The notes under the pieces were generated by a model that was not told where the DNA came from, did not search any database, and saw nothing but the letters and a program-made list of their open reading frames with translations. This document shows positions 1 to 6,739 of a stretch of 8,188 nt of DNA, piece by piece (position 1 is the stretch's first letter; each line of letters opens with the position of its first letter). The DNA comes from Actinomycetota bacterium. GTDB lineage: Bacteria; Actinomycetota; Actinomycetes; Nanopelagicales; Nanopelagicaceae. Location of the stretch: contig JAPLBK010000017.1 of assembly GCA_026392775.1 (NCBI GenBank), forward strand, positions 1-8,188. Reading direction: 5' to 3'. A program made the translations under genes and the position numbers.

Positions 1-79
1 ATGAGGGATTTGAACCCTCGATAGGTTGCCCTATACACGCTTTCCAAGCGTGCGCACTCGGCCGCTATGCGAATCCTCC
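1..79 (-). tRNA. tRNA-Ser(GGA), 3' end cut by window edge
   Basis: Read on the minus strand, the 5' acceptor strand GGAGGAT starts at 79. It is followed by T, C, a D arm closed by GCA/TGC, an anticodon stem CACGC/GCGTG with loop TTGGAAA (anticodon GGA, serine), a long variable arm built around TATAGGG/CCTATC as expected for a class II tRNA, and a T arm GAGGG-TTCAAAT-CCCTC. Only the first two bases (AT) of the 3' acceptor strand lie in the window. The matching CCTCC, the discriminator base and any CCA are beyond position 1. It would decode UCC and UCU codons. It is divergent from the SRP RNA gene, with about 42 bp between the two 5' ends. Confidence 0.95.
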
Positions 80-109
80 CGAGGGGAGCACTCTATCGGT
101 GGCTATAAC

Positions 110-115
110 TATGAT
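110..115 (+). promoter_or_regulatory. Putative -10 box (TATGAT) of the SRP RNA gene
   Basis: TATGAT matches the TATAAT consensus at five of six positions. Its last T lies 7 bases before position 122, which is one base before the start of the terminal SRP helix, so a transcript starting there would have the expected 5' end. No convincing -35 box is visible 16-18 bp upstream. The call rests on this position and the -10 match alone. Confidence 0.45.
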
Positions 116-121
116 TACGCC

Positions 122-213
122 AGATCCCTCGTACGGCGTTATCCGTACTGAACTCCCCCAGGGCAGGAATGCAGCAAGGGTAGGTCCGCTCTGGCGGGTG
201 TGCGAGGGGTCCC
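122..213 (+). ncRNA. ffs: Signal recognition particle RNA, small bacterial (4.5S) type
   Basis: RNA scaffold of the signal recognition particle, which binds Ffh and guides ribosomes making membrane proteins to the translocon. The conserved apical domain is clear: a GGAA tetraloop at 166-169 on a GCA/TGC stem, with the symmetric internal loop CAGG opposite AGCA, then AGGG. The ends close in a rod: 123-131 pairs with 203-211 (one G-U). A second segment, 140-145, can pair with 195-200. At about 90 nt it is the short form without an Alu domain. It lies just upstream of dnaX, a common actinobacterial arrangement. A local hairpin, 131-136 with 143-148, competes with the rod. The ends are estimated from pairing, so they may be off by several bases. 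No strong terminator follows. Confidence 0.93.
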
Positions 214-266
214 TTTAATAGGGTTAAGTAATTGGAATTGCGTCGAAGAGTAGAGGAGAGCACACG

Positions 267-1949
267 ATGTCTTTAGCGTTGTATCGCAAGTATCGTCCCT
301 CTGTTTTTGCAGATGTCATTGGACAAGAACATGTAACAGTTCCACTTTCAAATGCGTTGGAATCTGGGCGCACACATCACGCTTATTTATTTAGTGGTCC
401 ACGCGGTTGCGGAAAAACTTCTAGCGCTCGCATCATGGCACGCTCACTTAACTGCGTTAAAGGGCCAACACCTAACCCATGTGGTGAGTGCCAATCATGT
501 AATGATCTCGTTGCAAACGGTCCAGGGTCACTTGATGTTATTGAATTGGATGCAGCCACACATGGTTTAGTCGATGATGCACGCGATCTTCGCGATAAAG
601 CTTTCTTTGCACCAGTACAAAGCCGTTACAAGATCTACATCATCGATGAGGCGCACCAACTCGGACCGGGTGCTGCAAATGCACTTTTGAAAGTTGTTGA
701 AGAACCGCCTCCCCACGTTATTTTTATCTTTGCTACAACAGAGCCAGAAAAGCTGATTGCAACTATTCGCTCTCGTACACACCACTATCCATTCCGTTTA
801 GTTCCACCTGGAATTCTTGCTGCGCACTTAGAAAAGATTTGTAATCATGAAGGCGTCAGTGTTGCTAAAGGCGTTATTCCACTTGTAGTACGGGCCTCTG
901 GTGGTTCAGTACGTGATGCGCTCTCTGTGTTGGGTCAGCTATTAGCTGGTGCTGGTAAAGATGGTGTGAGTTATGAAATTGCAATTCAGTTATTAGGTTT
1001 CACCGATGGCGCATTACTCGATGATGCCATCGATGCAATTGCAGCCCATGATGGGGCAACGCTATTTAAAACTATTGATCGAGTCATTGAATCTGGCCAT
1101 GATCCACGCCGCTTTACAAGTGACATGTTGGAGCGCATTCGAGACTTAATGATTGTTGATGCCCTTAAAGATTCAGGAAGCAATGCAATCCTGCGCGATA
1201 TTCCAGATGATCAAATGGAACGTATGCGCAATCAAGCTAACCGAATTGGAACAGCTAATCTTTCACGGGCTGCAGATATTGCTGCTGAAGGTTTAACTCA
1301 GATGCGCGGTGCTACAGCACCACGTTTGATGCTGGAACTGATCTGCGGACGCATACTTTTGCCTATTGGTGATAATGGTGAATCAGGAATGCTTTCACGT
1401 ATTGAGCGCTTAGAGCGTGCAGAAAACATTGCACCGATGACAACTCCTGCGCCAGCAAAAGCTGTTGAGAAGAAAGAAGCAGTAGCTGCTGCAGTAAAAG
1501 CAGAGGCTGCGCCAGCAGAGGTGAAGGCAGAAGTACCTGCAGCCAAGGTAACGAGTGCCCCTGGTGCCTTTGATATTGCAGCCCTTCGTCGTGCCTGGCC
1601 AGATGTCATTGAAGATGTGAAGAAGCGCCGCAGACTGACCTGGTCACTACTTTCTGCTTCAGCACAAGTATTGGCCGTTGATGACACAGCAATCACCATC
1701 GGAATTGTTAATGCAGGAGCTAGAGATTCATTTGTTCGATCAGAATCAGATGAGATTTTGCGCAAGGCATTTGTGGATGTCGTTGGCATAGATCGAAAGA
1801 TTGAATGCGTTGTCGATCCATCTATTGATACCAATACACCTGCAGCACGTGAGGTTCGCACATCAGAGGCTCCATCAGATAAGATTTTACTCTCAGGGAC
1901 AGCGCTGCTTGCCCAAGAACTTGGCGCAAAAGTAATTGAGAGTAAATAA
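267..1949 (+). CDS. dnaX: DNA polymerase III subunit tau (DnaX)
   Basis: ATPase subunit of the clamp loader that places the beta sliding clamp on DNA and links polymerases at the replication fork. The N-terminal AAA+ domain shows Walker A GPRGCGKT (44-51), four zinc-ligand cysteines (63, 72, 75, 78), Walker B IIDEAH (125-130), and sensor/arginine-finger motif SRTHHYPFRL from 169, where Thr replaces the Cys of the enterobacterial SRC, a form typical of Actinobacteria. A collar domain reaches to about 385. An Ala/Lys/Glu-rich linker covers about 391-432 and a tau-type C-terminal domain begins near 435 (DIAALRRAWPDV). The start has a good ribosome binding site, AGAGGAGAG at 252-260. No A6G-type slippery heptamer was seen, so a separate gamma product by frameshifting is not expected. 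At 560 residues it is a full-length tau-type protein. recR follows after 3 bp, suggesting co-transcription. Confidence 0.97.
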   Translation: MSLALYRKYRPSVFADVIGQEHVTVPLSNALESGRTHHAYLFSGPRGCGKTSSARIMARSLNCVKGPTPNPCGECQSCNDLVANGPGSLDVIELDAATHGLVDDARDLRDKAFFAPVQSRYKIYIIDEAHQLGPGAANALLKVVEEPPPHVIFIFATTEPEKLIATIRSRTHHYPFRLVPPGILAAHLEKICNHEGVSVAKGVIPLVVRASGGSVRDALSVLGQLLAGAGKDGVSYEIAIQLLGFTDGALLDDAIDAIAAHDGATLFKTIDRVIESGHDPRRFTSDMLERIRDLMIVDALKDSGSNAILRDIPDDQMERMRNQANRIGTANLSRAADIAAEGLTQMRGATAPRLMLELICGRILLPIGDNGESGMLSRIERLERAENIAPMTTPAPAKAVEKKEAVAAAVKAEAAPAEVKAEVPAAKVTSAPGAFDIAALRRAWPDVIEDVKKRRRLTWSLLSASAQVLAVDDTAITIGIVNAGARDSFVRSESDEILRKAFVDVVGIDRKIECVVDPSIDTNTPAAREVRTSEAPSDKILLSGTALLAQELGAKVIESK

Positions 1950-1952
1950 TTA

Positions 1953-2555
1953 ATGTCAGGTATGTATGAAGGTGCAATTCAAGACCTGATCGATGCGCTA
2001 GGTCGTCTGCCAGGAATTGGTCCAAAGTCTGCTCAACGTATTGCTTTCCATATTTTGCAAGCAGATGCTGAAGTGGCAACAGCCTTACTTGATTCCATTC
2101 GCACAGTAAAAGAGCGCGTGAAGTTTTGTGTGGAGTGCGGAAACGTTTCAGAGGAAGATCAGTGCCGCATCTGCCGTGACCCACGACGCGATAACACCTT
2201 GATCTGTGTTGTTGAAGAGAGTAAAGATGTGATTGCAATTGAGCGCACACGCGAATTTCGCGGTAAGTATCACGTGCTCGGTGGTGCAATAAGTCCTATC
2301 GATGGAATTGGTCCAGAGCAGTTGCGTATCCGAGAACTCATGACCCGACTTGCAGATCCTGGAATCGTTGAAGTCATCTTGGCTACTGATCCCAACCTTG
2401 AAGGCGAAGCCACGGCCACCTATTTAGCGCGCATGATTAAGCCGCTAGATATAAAGGTCTCTCGCTTAGCTAGTGGTCTGCCAGTAGGTGGGGATCTCGA
2501 ATATGCCGATGAAGTCACGCTGGGCCGAGCATTTGAAGGCCGGCGCAACGTTTAA
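1953..2555 (+). CDS. recR: Recombination protein RecR
   Basis: DNA-binding component of the RecFOR pathway, which loads RecA at gaps and supports recombinational repair. Visible in order are a helix-hairpin-helix segment ([13 protein letters not shown], about 17-29), a zinc finger with Cys59, Cys62, Cys71 and Cys74 (C-X2-C-X8-C-X2-C), a Toprim domain from about 82 (CVVEE, then [11 protein letters not shown] at 144-154), and the conserved C-terminal [16 protein letters not shown] stretch ending in EGRR. The length of 200 residues is normal. The ATG at 1953 has a weak GAGAG 10 bases upstream. A second ATG at 1962 would give MYEG, closer to mycobacterial RecR starts (MFEG, from memory), so the true start may be 1962. 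The ybaB/ebfC gene that usually lies between dnaX and recR is absent here. Confidence 0.97.
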   Translation: MSGMYEGAIQDLIDALGRLPGIGPKSAQRIAFHILQADAEVATALLDSIRTVKERVKFCVECGNVSEEDQCRICRDPRRDNTLICVVEESKDVIAIERTREFRGKYHVLGGAISPIDGIGPEQLRIRELMTRLADPGIVEVILATDPNLEGEATATYLARMIKPLDIKVSRLASGLPVGGDLEYADEVTLGRAFEGRRNV

Positions 2556-2564
2556 TCTCGTTAT

Positions 2565-2598
2565 TTGATACGCGCATTGTCTCATTATTTAAGATAAT
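2565..2598 (+). promoter_or_regulatory. Possible promoter for the lysC-asd-yqeY-ridA run
   Basis: The 90-bp gap between recR and lysC (2556-2645) is the only sizeable non-coding space upstream of the five-gene run. It contains TTGATA at 2565-2570 and overlapping -10-like hexamers TAAGAT (2590-2595) and GATAAT (2593-2598). Spacing is 19 bp to the first and 22 bp to the second, so the match is imperfect. No rho-independent hairpin, T-box or lysine riboswitch fold was recognised, and the gap is short for the latter two. Read-through from dnaX-recR is an alternative. Confidence 0.3.
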
Positions 2599-2645
2599 CT
2601 GAAAAACGGTTAGCGCCATTTAAATCTATGCGCCACCATTGAGCC

Positions 2646-3917
2646 ATGGGACTGATCGTTCAGAAGTATGGCGGCTCCTCGGTGGCCGATGCCGAGGGCA
2701 TGAAGCGCGTTGCCAATCGCATTGTGGCAGCCAAGCGCGATGGCAATCAGGTCGTGGTCGTTGTTTCAGCAATGGGCGATACAACCGATGAACTCATTGA
2801 TTTAGCTAAGCAGATCACGCCGATTCCATCTGGGCGAGAACTAGATATGTTGCTGACGGCTGGAGAGCGAATCTCTATGGCTCTTCTTGCAATGGCGATT
2901 ACAAATTTAGGACATGAAGCCCGTTCATTTACTGGTTCTCAAGCTGGCGTGATTACAACTTCAGCACATGGTCGCGCTCGCATTATCGATGTGACACCAG
3001 GACGTATTCAAGAAGCGTTAGCAGAAGGTGCAATTGCAATCGTTGCTGGTTTTCAAGGAATTTCACAAGATACAAAAGATGTGACAACTCTTGGTCGTGG
3101 GGGCAGTGACACAACTGCAGTTGCGTTGGCTGCGGCTCTAGAGGCCGATGTTTGCGAGATCTATACAGATGTTGATGGAATCTTTAGTGCTGATCCACGA
3201 GTTGTGCCAAATGCACGTAAGTTAAAAACAGTTACATATGAAGAAATGCTAGAGCTGGCAGCAAGTGGTGCAAAGGTTTTGCACTTGCGTTGCGTTGAGT
3301 ATGCCCGCCGTTATGACTTACCTATTCACGTACGTTCATCTTTTACAACCAATGAAGGAACATGGGTGGTCAAAGATCATCCACAAGGAGGAGAAATGGA
3401 ACAAGCAATCATCTCAGGCATCGCCCACGATAAGAGCGAAGCAAAGATCACGATTGTCGGCGTACCGGACCGAACTGGAGTTGCTGCACGCATCTTCCAA
3501 GCTATTGCCGATGCTGACATCAACATCGACATGATTGTTCAAAACGTCTCAGCTGCCGCTACTGGCCTTACTGATATTTCATTTACTTTGCCAAGAGATG
3601 AAGGCGTCGATGCAACAGCTATTTTGCAAAAGCTCCAAGGCGAAGTTGGTTACGCCTCCATTCAATACGATGATCAAATCGGTAAATTGTCACTTATTGG
3701 CGCTGGAATGCGCTCACACCCAGGTATTACAGCAACCTTCTTTGGCGCAATGTCAGAGGCTGGGATAAATATTGAAATGATTTCAACATCAGAGATTCGT
3801 ATTTCAATTATCTGCCGCCAAGCAGATCTAGAGCGTGGTGCTAAAGCTGCTCACGCGGCCTTTGGTCTTGATGCTGATAGCAATGAAGCTGTTGTATTTG
3901 GAGGAACTGGACGATGA
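2646..3917 (+). CDS. lysC: Aspartokinase (LysC), alpha subunit / full-length form
   Basis: Phosphorylates L-aspartate with ATP to 4-phospho-L-aspartate, the committed step toward lysine/diaminopimelate, methionine and threonine. The catalytic domain starts with VQKYGGSS (5-12) and includes [10 protein letters not shown] (41-50), LLTAGERIS (69-77), FTGSQAG (95-101), [16 protein letters not shown] (147-162) and [13 protein letters not shown] (173-185). Two ACT regulatory domains follow, about 265-330 and 345-415, with QNVS (299-302) and STSEIRIS (380-387), regions that bind lysine/threonine in Corynebacterium glutamicum LysC. Both look like the feedback-sensitive type. At 423 residues it matches that enzyme's size (421). 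An in-frame TGA at 2640-2642 makes ATG 2646 the first possible ATG. It has no clear ribosome binding site, unlike the internal start at 3396. The stop overlaps asd (ATGA). Confidence 0.97.
   Translation: MGLIVQKYGGSSVADAEGMKRVANRIVAAKRDGNQVVVVVSAMGDTTDELIDLAKQITPIPSGRELDMLLTAGERISMALLAMAITNLGHEARSFTGSQAGVITTSAHGRARIIDVTPGRIQEALAEGAIAIVAGFQGISQDTKDVTTLGRGGSDTTAVALAAALEADVCEIYTDVDGIFSADPRVVPNARKLKTVTYEEMLELAASGAKVLHLRCVEYARRYDLPIHVRSSFTTNEGTWVVKDHPQGGEMEQAIISGIAHDKSEAKITIVGVPDRTGVAARIFQAIADADINIDMIVQNVSAAATGLTDISFTLPRDEGVDATAILQKLQGEVGYASIQYDDQIGKLSLIGAGMRSHPGITATFFGAMSEAGINIEMISTSEIRISIICRQADLERGAKAAHAAFGLDADSNEAVVFGGTGR
3385..3391 (+). promoter_or_regulatory. Internal ribosome binding site for the lysC beta start
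   Basis: AAGGAGG matches the anti-Shine-Dalgarno end of 16S rRNA over seven bases and ends 4 bases before the in-frame ATG at 3396. It lies inside lysC, in the variable linker between kinase and ACT domains (encoding HPQGGE), where such a motif is not required by protein conservation. It is the strongest ribosome binding site seen in the window. Confidence 0.8.
3396..3917 (+). CDS. lysC: Aspartokinase beta subunit (in-frame internal initiation within lysC)
   Basis: Predicted 173-residue product starting at codon 251 of lysC ([10 protein letters not shown]) and consisting of the two ACT domains only. In Corynebacterium glutamicum and Bacillus subtilis, class II aspartokinases are alpha2-beta2 complexes whose beta subunit comes from an internal start in the same frame, and the C. 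glutamicum beta start is at essentially the same place (about codon 250). The internal ATG here follows a near-ideal AAGGAGG at 3385-3391. The beta chain would help form the regulatory lysine/threonine site. Expression is inferred from sequence and homology, not shown. Confidence 0.75.
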   Translation: MEQAIISGIAHDKSEAKITIVGVPDRTGVAARIFQAIADADINIDMIVQNVSAAATGLTDISFTLPRDEGVDATAILQKLQGEVGYASIQYDDQIGKLSLIGAGMRSHPGITATFFGAMSEAGINIEMISTSEIRISIICRQADLERGAKAAHAAFGLDADSNEAVVFGGTGR

Positions 3918-4981
3918 GTAAAAAGAAGAGCTCAAAAAAACCATCACTTGCCGTAGTTGGTGCAACTGGCGCCGTTGGCACAGTCATGCTGAGCATCTTG
4001 TCCGAGCGCAAAGATGTGTGGGGCGAGATTCGATTAATTGCATCTGCACGCAGTGCAGGTAAGAAGTTGATGTGTCGCGGAGAAGAACTCACAGTTGTTG
4101 CGCTATCACCAGAAGCATTTGATGGCATTGATGTTGCGATGTTCGATGTGCCAGATGAGGTCTCCGCACAATGGGCACCCATTGCCGTAGAGCGTGGGGC
4201 AGTTGTAGTTGATAACTCCGGAGCATTTCGTATGGATCCAAAAGTTCCTCTGGTAGTCCCTGAAGTAAATCCAAAAGAGGCCAAGAAGCGTCCTAAGGGG
4301 ATTATCTCTAATCCCAACTGCACAACACTCTCGATGATTGTTGCGATGGGTGCACTCAATAAGAAGTTTGAATTGAAAGAACTTGTTGTTGCTTCATACC
4401 AAGCTGCATCAGGTGCCGGGCAATCTGGTATCGACTCTTTGCGCGAGCAAATGTCACTCGTTGCAGGAACTAACGCTGGCGAAGTAGCTGGTGATGTTCG
4501 CAAATTAGTTAAAAACCTAGGAGCTTTCCCAGCTCCACTTGTACTCAATGTAATTCCTTGGGCAGGCTCACTTAAAGAAGATGGTTACTCATCTGAAGAG
4601 CTGAAAGTGCGCAATGAATCCCGCAAGATTCTTGGAATGCCAAAACTCAAGGTTTCAACTACGTGTGTCCGTGTTCCAGTTCTAACAACTCACTCATTAG
4701 CCGTGCACGCAACATTTAAGAAGGAAGTTACTCGTAAAGGGGCACAAAAGCTTCTTGAAAAAACTGCTGGTGTAACACTTCTAGATGATCCAGAAAATAT
4801 GAAATTTCCAACACCTAACGATGCAGTCGGCACAGATGCAACATGGGTTGGGCGCGTGCGTCAATCACTAGATGATAAGAAATCTATTGATTTATTCCTC
4901 TGTGGTGACAACCTACGCAAGGGTGCCGCTCTAAACGCTGCGCAGATCGCTGAATTACTAGCAGTAGAGTTCACTTCATGA
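3914..4981 (+). CDS. asd: Aspartate-semialdehyde dehydrogenase
   Basis: Reduces 4-phospho-L-aspartate, the LysC product, to L-aspartate 4-semialdehyde with NADPH. The Rossmann motif VVGATGAVG is at 14-22. DNSGAFRMD (100-108) and VPEVNP (115-120) belong to the substrate and cofactor region. The catalytic cysteine is Cys136 in SNPNCTT. Gln163 (SYQAASGAG), Arg253 (CVRVPV) and His260 (TTHS) correspond to the family's active-site residues. At 355 residues it is of usual length. The N-terminus carries a short lysine-rich lead ([10 protein letters not shown]) before the Rossmann strand, encoded with a run of seven A at 3934-3940. The start overlaps the lysC stop by ATGA and has a good ribosome binding site, GGAGGA at 3900-3905. 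Adjacent lysC and asd form the usual aspartate-pathway pair. Confidence 0.97.
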   Translation: MSKKKSSKKPSLAVVGATGAVGTVMLSILSERKDVWGEIRLIASARSAGKKLMCRGEELTVVALSPEAFDGIDVAMFDVPDEVSAQWAPIAVERGAVVVDNSGAFRMDPKVPLVVPEVNPKEAKKRPKGIISNPNCTTLSMIVAMGALNKKFELKELVVASYQAASGAGQSGIDSLREQMSLVAGTNAGEVAGDVRKLVKNLGAFPAPLVLNVIPWAGSLKEDGYSSEELKVRNESRKILGMPKLKVSTTCVRVPVLTTHSLAVHATFKKEVTRKGAQKLLEKTAGVTLLDDPENMKFPTPNDAVGTDATWVGRVRQSLDDKKSIDLFLCGDNLRKGAALNAAQIAELLAVEFTS

Positions 4982-5430
4982 GCATTAAAGAGCAGCTAAA
5001 AAAAGATCTGACGGAAGCTATACGTGGACGCGATGAAATCACATCAAGCACCATCCGCATGGTTTTAACGGCAATCACTAATGAAGAGGTGGCCGGGAAA
5101 GAGGCGCGCGTTCTTAGTGATGAAGAAGTAATCACTGTTCTATCTCGTGAAGGTAAAAAGCGTCGTGAAGCCGCTGAAGCTTTTGAAAATGCAGGACGTG
5201 CTGATAAATCAGCCCTAGAAAAGAGTGAAGGTGAAGTTATTGCAAAGTATCTTCCAGCCCAACTCAGTGAATCAGATATTGCAGCAATCATCGCGGATGC
5301 AATCGCATCAACAGGTGCCCAAGGCCCTGGTGATATGGGCAAAGTTATGGGAGCAGTAAAGCCAAAAATCGCAGGAAAAGCCGATGGTGGCGTGGTTTCT
5401 GCACTAGTGAAAGCAGCGTTAAACAAATGA
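4978..5430 (+). CDS. GatB/YqeY domain protein
   Basis: Small soluble protein of the YqeY family, related to the C-terminal tRNA-binding tail domain of GatB, the amidotransferase that converts Glu-tRNA(Gln) and Asp-tRNA(Asn). The free-standing family has no firmly established reaction; a role in tRNA or amide metabolism is often proposed. Visible are an N-terminal helical part ([19 protein letters not shown], then [10 protein letters not shown]) and the highly conserved C-terminal [20 protein letters not shown] segment (116-135) followed by [10 protein letters not shown]. The 150-residue length is typical. The start overlaps the asd stop by ATGA with only a weak ribosome binding site, so translation probably depends on asd. 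A 151-codon open frame on the opposite strand is a shadow. Confidence 0.93.
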   Translation: MSIKEQLKKDLTEAIRGRDEITSSTIRMVLTAITNEEVAGKEARVLSDEEVITVLSREGKKRREAAEAFENAGRADKSALEKSEGEVIAKYLPAQLSESDIAAIIADAIASTGAQGPGDMGKVMGAVKPKIAGKADGGVVSALVKAALNK

Positions 5431-5585
5431 CCAAGTATGAATATGCAACTGTGCCACTTCTCTCACATGCAACTAAGCAGATTCTTGATACATGGGGTTC
5501 TGATGGTTGGGAACTCGTGCAAGTTATTCCAGCTCCAGGAACTGGCGAGCAGCTAGTTGCTTACATGAAAAGAGCAATTGCATGA
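5427..5585 (+). CDS. Small DUF4177-like protein (52 residues)
   Basis: Short gene: ATG at 5427, TGA at 5583-5585. It begins [11 protein letters not shown] and continues through ILDTWGSDGWELVQVIPAP to a lysine/arginine-containing C-terminus (AYMKRAIA). The pattern of aromatic KYEYATVPL, then GSDGWELVQVI, then a short strand such as LVAYMKR is that of the DUF4177 family, small proteins of unknown function predicted to fold as a compact alpha/beta unit. It has no signal peptide or membrane segment. It overlaps both yqeY and ridA by ATGA, which strongly supports it as a real gene. A comparable small gene sits next to the RidA-family gene in mycobacteria (from memory). Its function is unknown, and no role is claimed beyond likely co-translation with ridA. 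Confidence 0.85.
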   Translation: MTKYEYATVPLLSHATKQILDTWGSDGWELVQVIPAPGTGEQLVAYMKRAIA

Positions 5586-6049
5586 ATCCTGTTGATGTCC
5601 GTGCAAAGCTCAAAGAACTAGGTCTAGAGCTACCAGTTGCGGCAAAGCCAGTTGCTGCTTATGTTCCAGCTATTCGCACAGGAAATATTGTTTTCACTGC
5701 TGGACAACTTCCACTTGTGAAGGGTGAAATGGCCGGAGTGGGAAAAGTTGATGGCGAAATTACACCTGAGCGCGCTAAAGAGTTAGCTCAGGTTTGTGCA
5801 CTGAACGCGTTAGCTGCAGTTGAAACTGTTGCAGATGTCAATAAGATTACAAAGATTGTTCGAGTTGTTGGCTATGTCAACGGTGTTCCTGGCTATATCA
5901 ACGCACCCGTTGTTGTGAATGGTGCCAGTGAGCTGTTCTTAGCAATCTGGGGCGATGGTGCAAAGCATGCGCGCAGCGCAGTTGGAATTGCGGAATTGCC
6001 ATTGAATTCACCTGTTGAAATTGAATTGACAGTAGAAATTACAGACTAA
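5582..6049 (+). CDS. RidA/YjgF family protein (Rid-like enamine/imine deaminase or related)
   Basis: 155-residue member of the RidA (YjgF/YER057c/UK114) family. RidA proper hydrolyses reactive enamines and imines from PLP enzymes such as threonine dehydratase. This protein resembles the actinobacterial branch with N-terminal KLKELGLELP and PVAAYVPAIRTGNIVFTAGQLP (from about 23), for which activity is less certain. Arg131 in HARSAVG aligns with the key RidA arginine, and ELPLNSPVEIEL (138-149) is the conserved C-terminal strand. The start at 5582 is chosen over an upstream in-frame ATG at 5507. It overlaps the DUF4177-like stop by ATGA, gives the family N-terminus, and the extra 25 residues from 5507 are only that gene read in another frame. 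It ends flush against the stop of the convergent crp gene. Confidence 0.92.
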   Translation: MNPVDVRAKLKELGLELPVAAKPVAAYVPAIRTGNIVFTAGQLPLVKGEMAGVGKVDGEITPERAKELAQVCALNALAAVETVADVNKITKIVRVVGYVNGVPGYINAPVVVNGASELFLAIWGDGAKHARSAVGIAELPLNSPVEIELTVEITD

Positions 6050-6733
6050 CTATTTACCGCGCTTAATCAGGCGATCTAAATCTGTAATCAAAACTGCACG
6101 TCCATCAAGCTTCAACCAGTTACGTCCTGCAAAATCTGCAAGGGCTTTATTAACCGTTTCGCGAGATGCGCCAACAAGTTGAGCAAGCTCTTCCTGTGTT
6201 AGATCATGGTGAACATATAAACCTTCATCAGTTTTCTTACCAAAGCGTTCACCTAGATCCAGCAGCGCTTTTGCAACACGGCCAGGAACATCAGAGAAAA
6301 CTAAATCACCAACAGCCTCATTTGTGCGGCGAAGACGTTGTGCTAAACGTGCTAGCAAGTGAAGTGCGACATCTGGATTTTCGCGAAGCCAAGGTAGAAG
6401 CTTTGTTTGTCCCAGACTTAAAAGTTTTGCATCGGTGACTGCAGTGGCAGTTGATGTGCGTGGGCCTGGATCAAAGAGGCTGAGTTCGCCGAACATTTCG
6501 CCAGGTCCAAGGATAGAAAGAAGATTTTCACGTCCATCACCACTTGAAGTTCCAAGCTTGAGCTTTCCTTCAACGATTACGTATAGGTGATCACCATCTG
6601 CGCCTTCAGCAAATAAAACGCTCCCTTTAGATATCTTCACTAAATCCATTTGTGCGCGAAGAGAAGCCGAAGCGGCTTCATCAAGGGCGGTAAAGAGCGG
6701 TGCTCTGTTTACGGCATCTAAATCTATGGTCAC
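6050..6733 (-). CDS. crp: Crp/GlxR-type cAMP-responsive transcription regulator
   Basis: Homodimeric global regulator of the CRP/FNR family, close to mycobacterial Crp (Rv3676) and corynebacterial GlxR. The N-terminal cyclic-nucleotide domain shows FAEGADGDHLYVI (41-53), GRENLL (67-72) and the phosphate-binding cassette GEMFGELSLFDPGPRTSTA (78-96), with Gly82, Glu83, Arg92 and Thr93/Ser94 placed to hold cAMP. RRTNEAVGDL (135-144) is in the dimer helix. The winged helix-turn-helix has LTQEELAQLVGASRETVNKAL (178-198), whose RETVNKAL recognition helix matches the mycobacterial one. At 227 residues it is full length. The start is GTG at 6733-6731, with no ribosome binding site close by. A TAAAGT -10-like box ends 7 bases upstream, so the mRNA may be leaderless. 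It is divergent from nth (18 bp) and convergent with ridA (0 bp). Confidence 0.96.
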   Translation of the reverse strand: MTIDLDAVNRAPLFTALDEAASASLRAQMDLVKISKGSVLFAEGADGDHLYVIVEGKLKLGTSSGDGRENLLSILGPGEMFGELSLFDPGPRTSTATAVTDAKLLSLGQTKLLPWLRENPDVALHLLARLAQRLRRTNEAVGDLVFSDVPGRVAKALLDLGERFGKKTDEGLYVHHDLTQEELAQLVGASRETVNKALADFAGRNWLKLDGRAVLITDLDRLIKRGK

Positions 6734-6739
6734 AGGTAG

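Noticed and set aside
203..225. Possible terminator after the SRP RNA (GGGTCCCTTTAATAGGG)
   Set aside because: The CCC/GGG stem is only three base pairs, no T-tract follows, and the GGGTCCC part is needed for the SRP closing helix.
1298..1861. 187-codon minus-strand frame inside dnaX
   Set aside because: Its alanine-rich centre is simply the reverse of the Ala/Lys/Glu-rich tau linker; there is no ribosome binding site or family resemblance.
267..1949. Programmed frameshift in dnaX producing a gamma subunit
   Set aside because: No A AAA AAG or similar slippery heptamer was found; the A-runs present are only four or five bases long.
2590..2618. Possible attenuator or riboswitch in the lysC leader
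   Set aside because: The gap is only 90 bp, shows no stable hairpin with T-tract, and lacks recognisable lysine-riboswitch or T-box elements.
3841..4548. 235-codon open frame on the minus strand over the lysC/asd junction
   Set aside because: It lies opposite two well-supported genes; its serine/threonine/alanine-rich, low-complexity translation resembles no known family and fits codon-bias shadowing.
4971..5426. 151-codon minus-strand frame covering almost all of yqeY
   Set aside because: yqeY on the plus strand has the conserved [15 protein letters not shown] signature; the antisense translation is serine/alanine-rich with no recognisable domain.
5507..5581. 25-residue N-terminal extension of ridA from an upstream in-frame ATG
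   Set aside because: The extension lies wholly within the DUF4177-like gene in a different frame and has no family match; ATG 5582 gives the expected N-terminus and an ATGA overlap.
5984..5999. Tandem repeat of GGAATTGC (two copies) in ridA
   Set aside because: Two copies of eight bases read in different codon phases and encode a conserved GIAEL stretch; too short to be meaningful.
6719..6735. Possible Crp operator (TCACA at 6730-6734) at the crp start
   Set aside because: No TGTGA partner half-site lies at the proper six-base spacing upstream, so autoregulation cannot be supported from this sequence.
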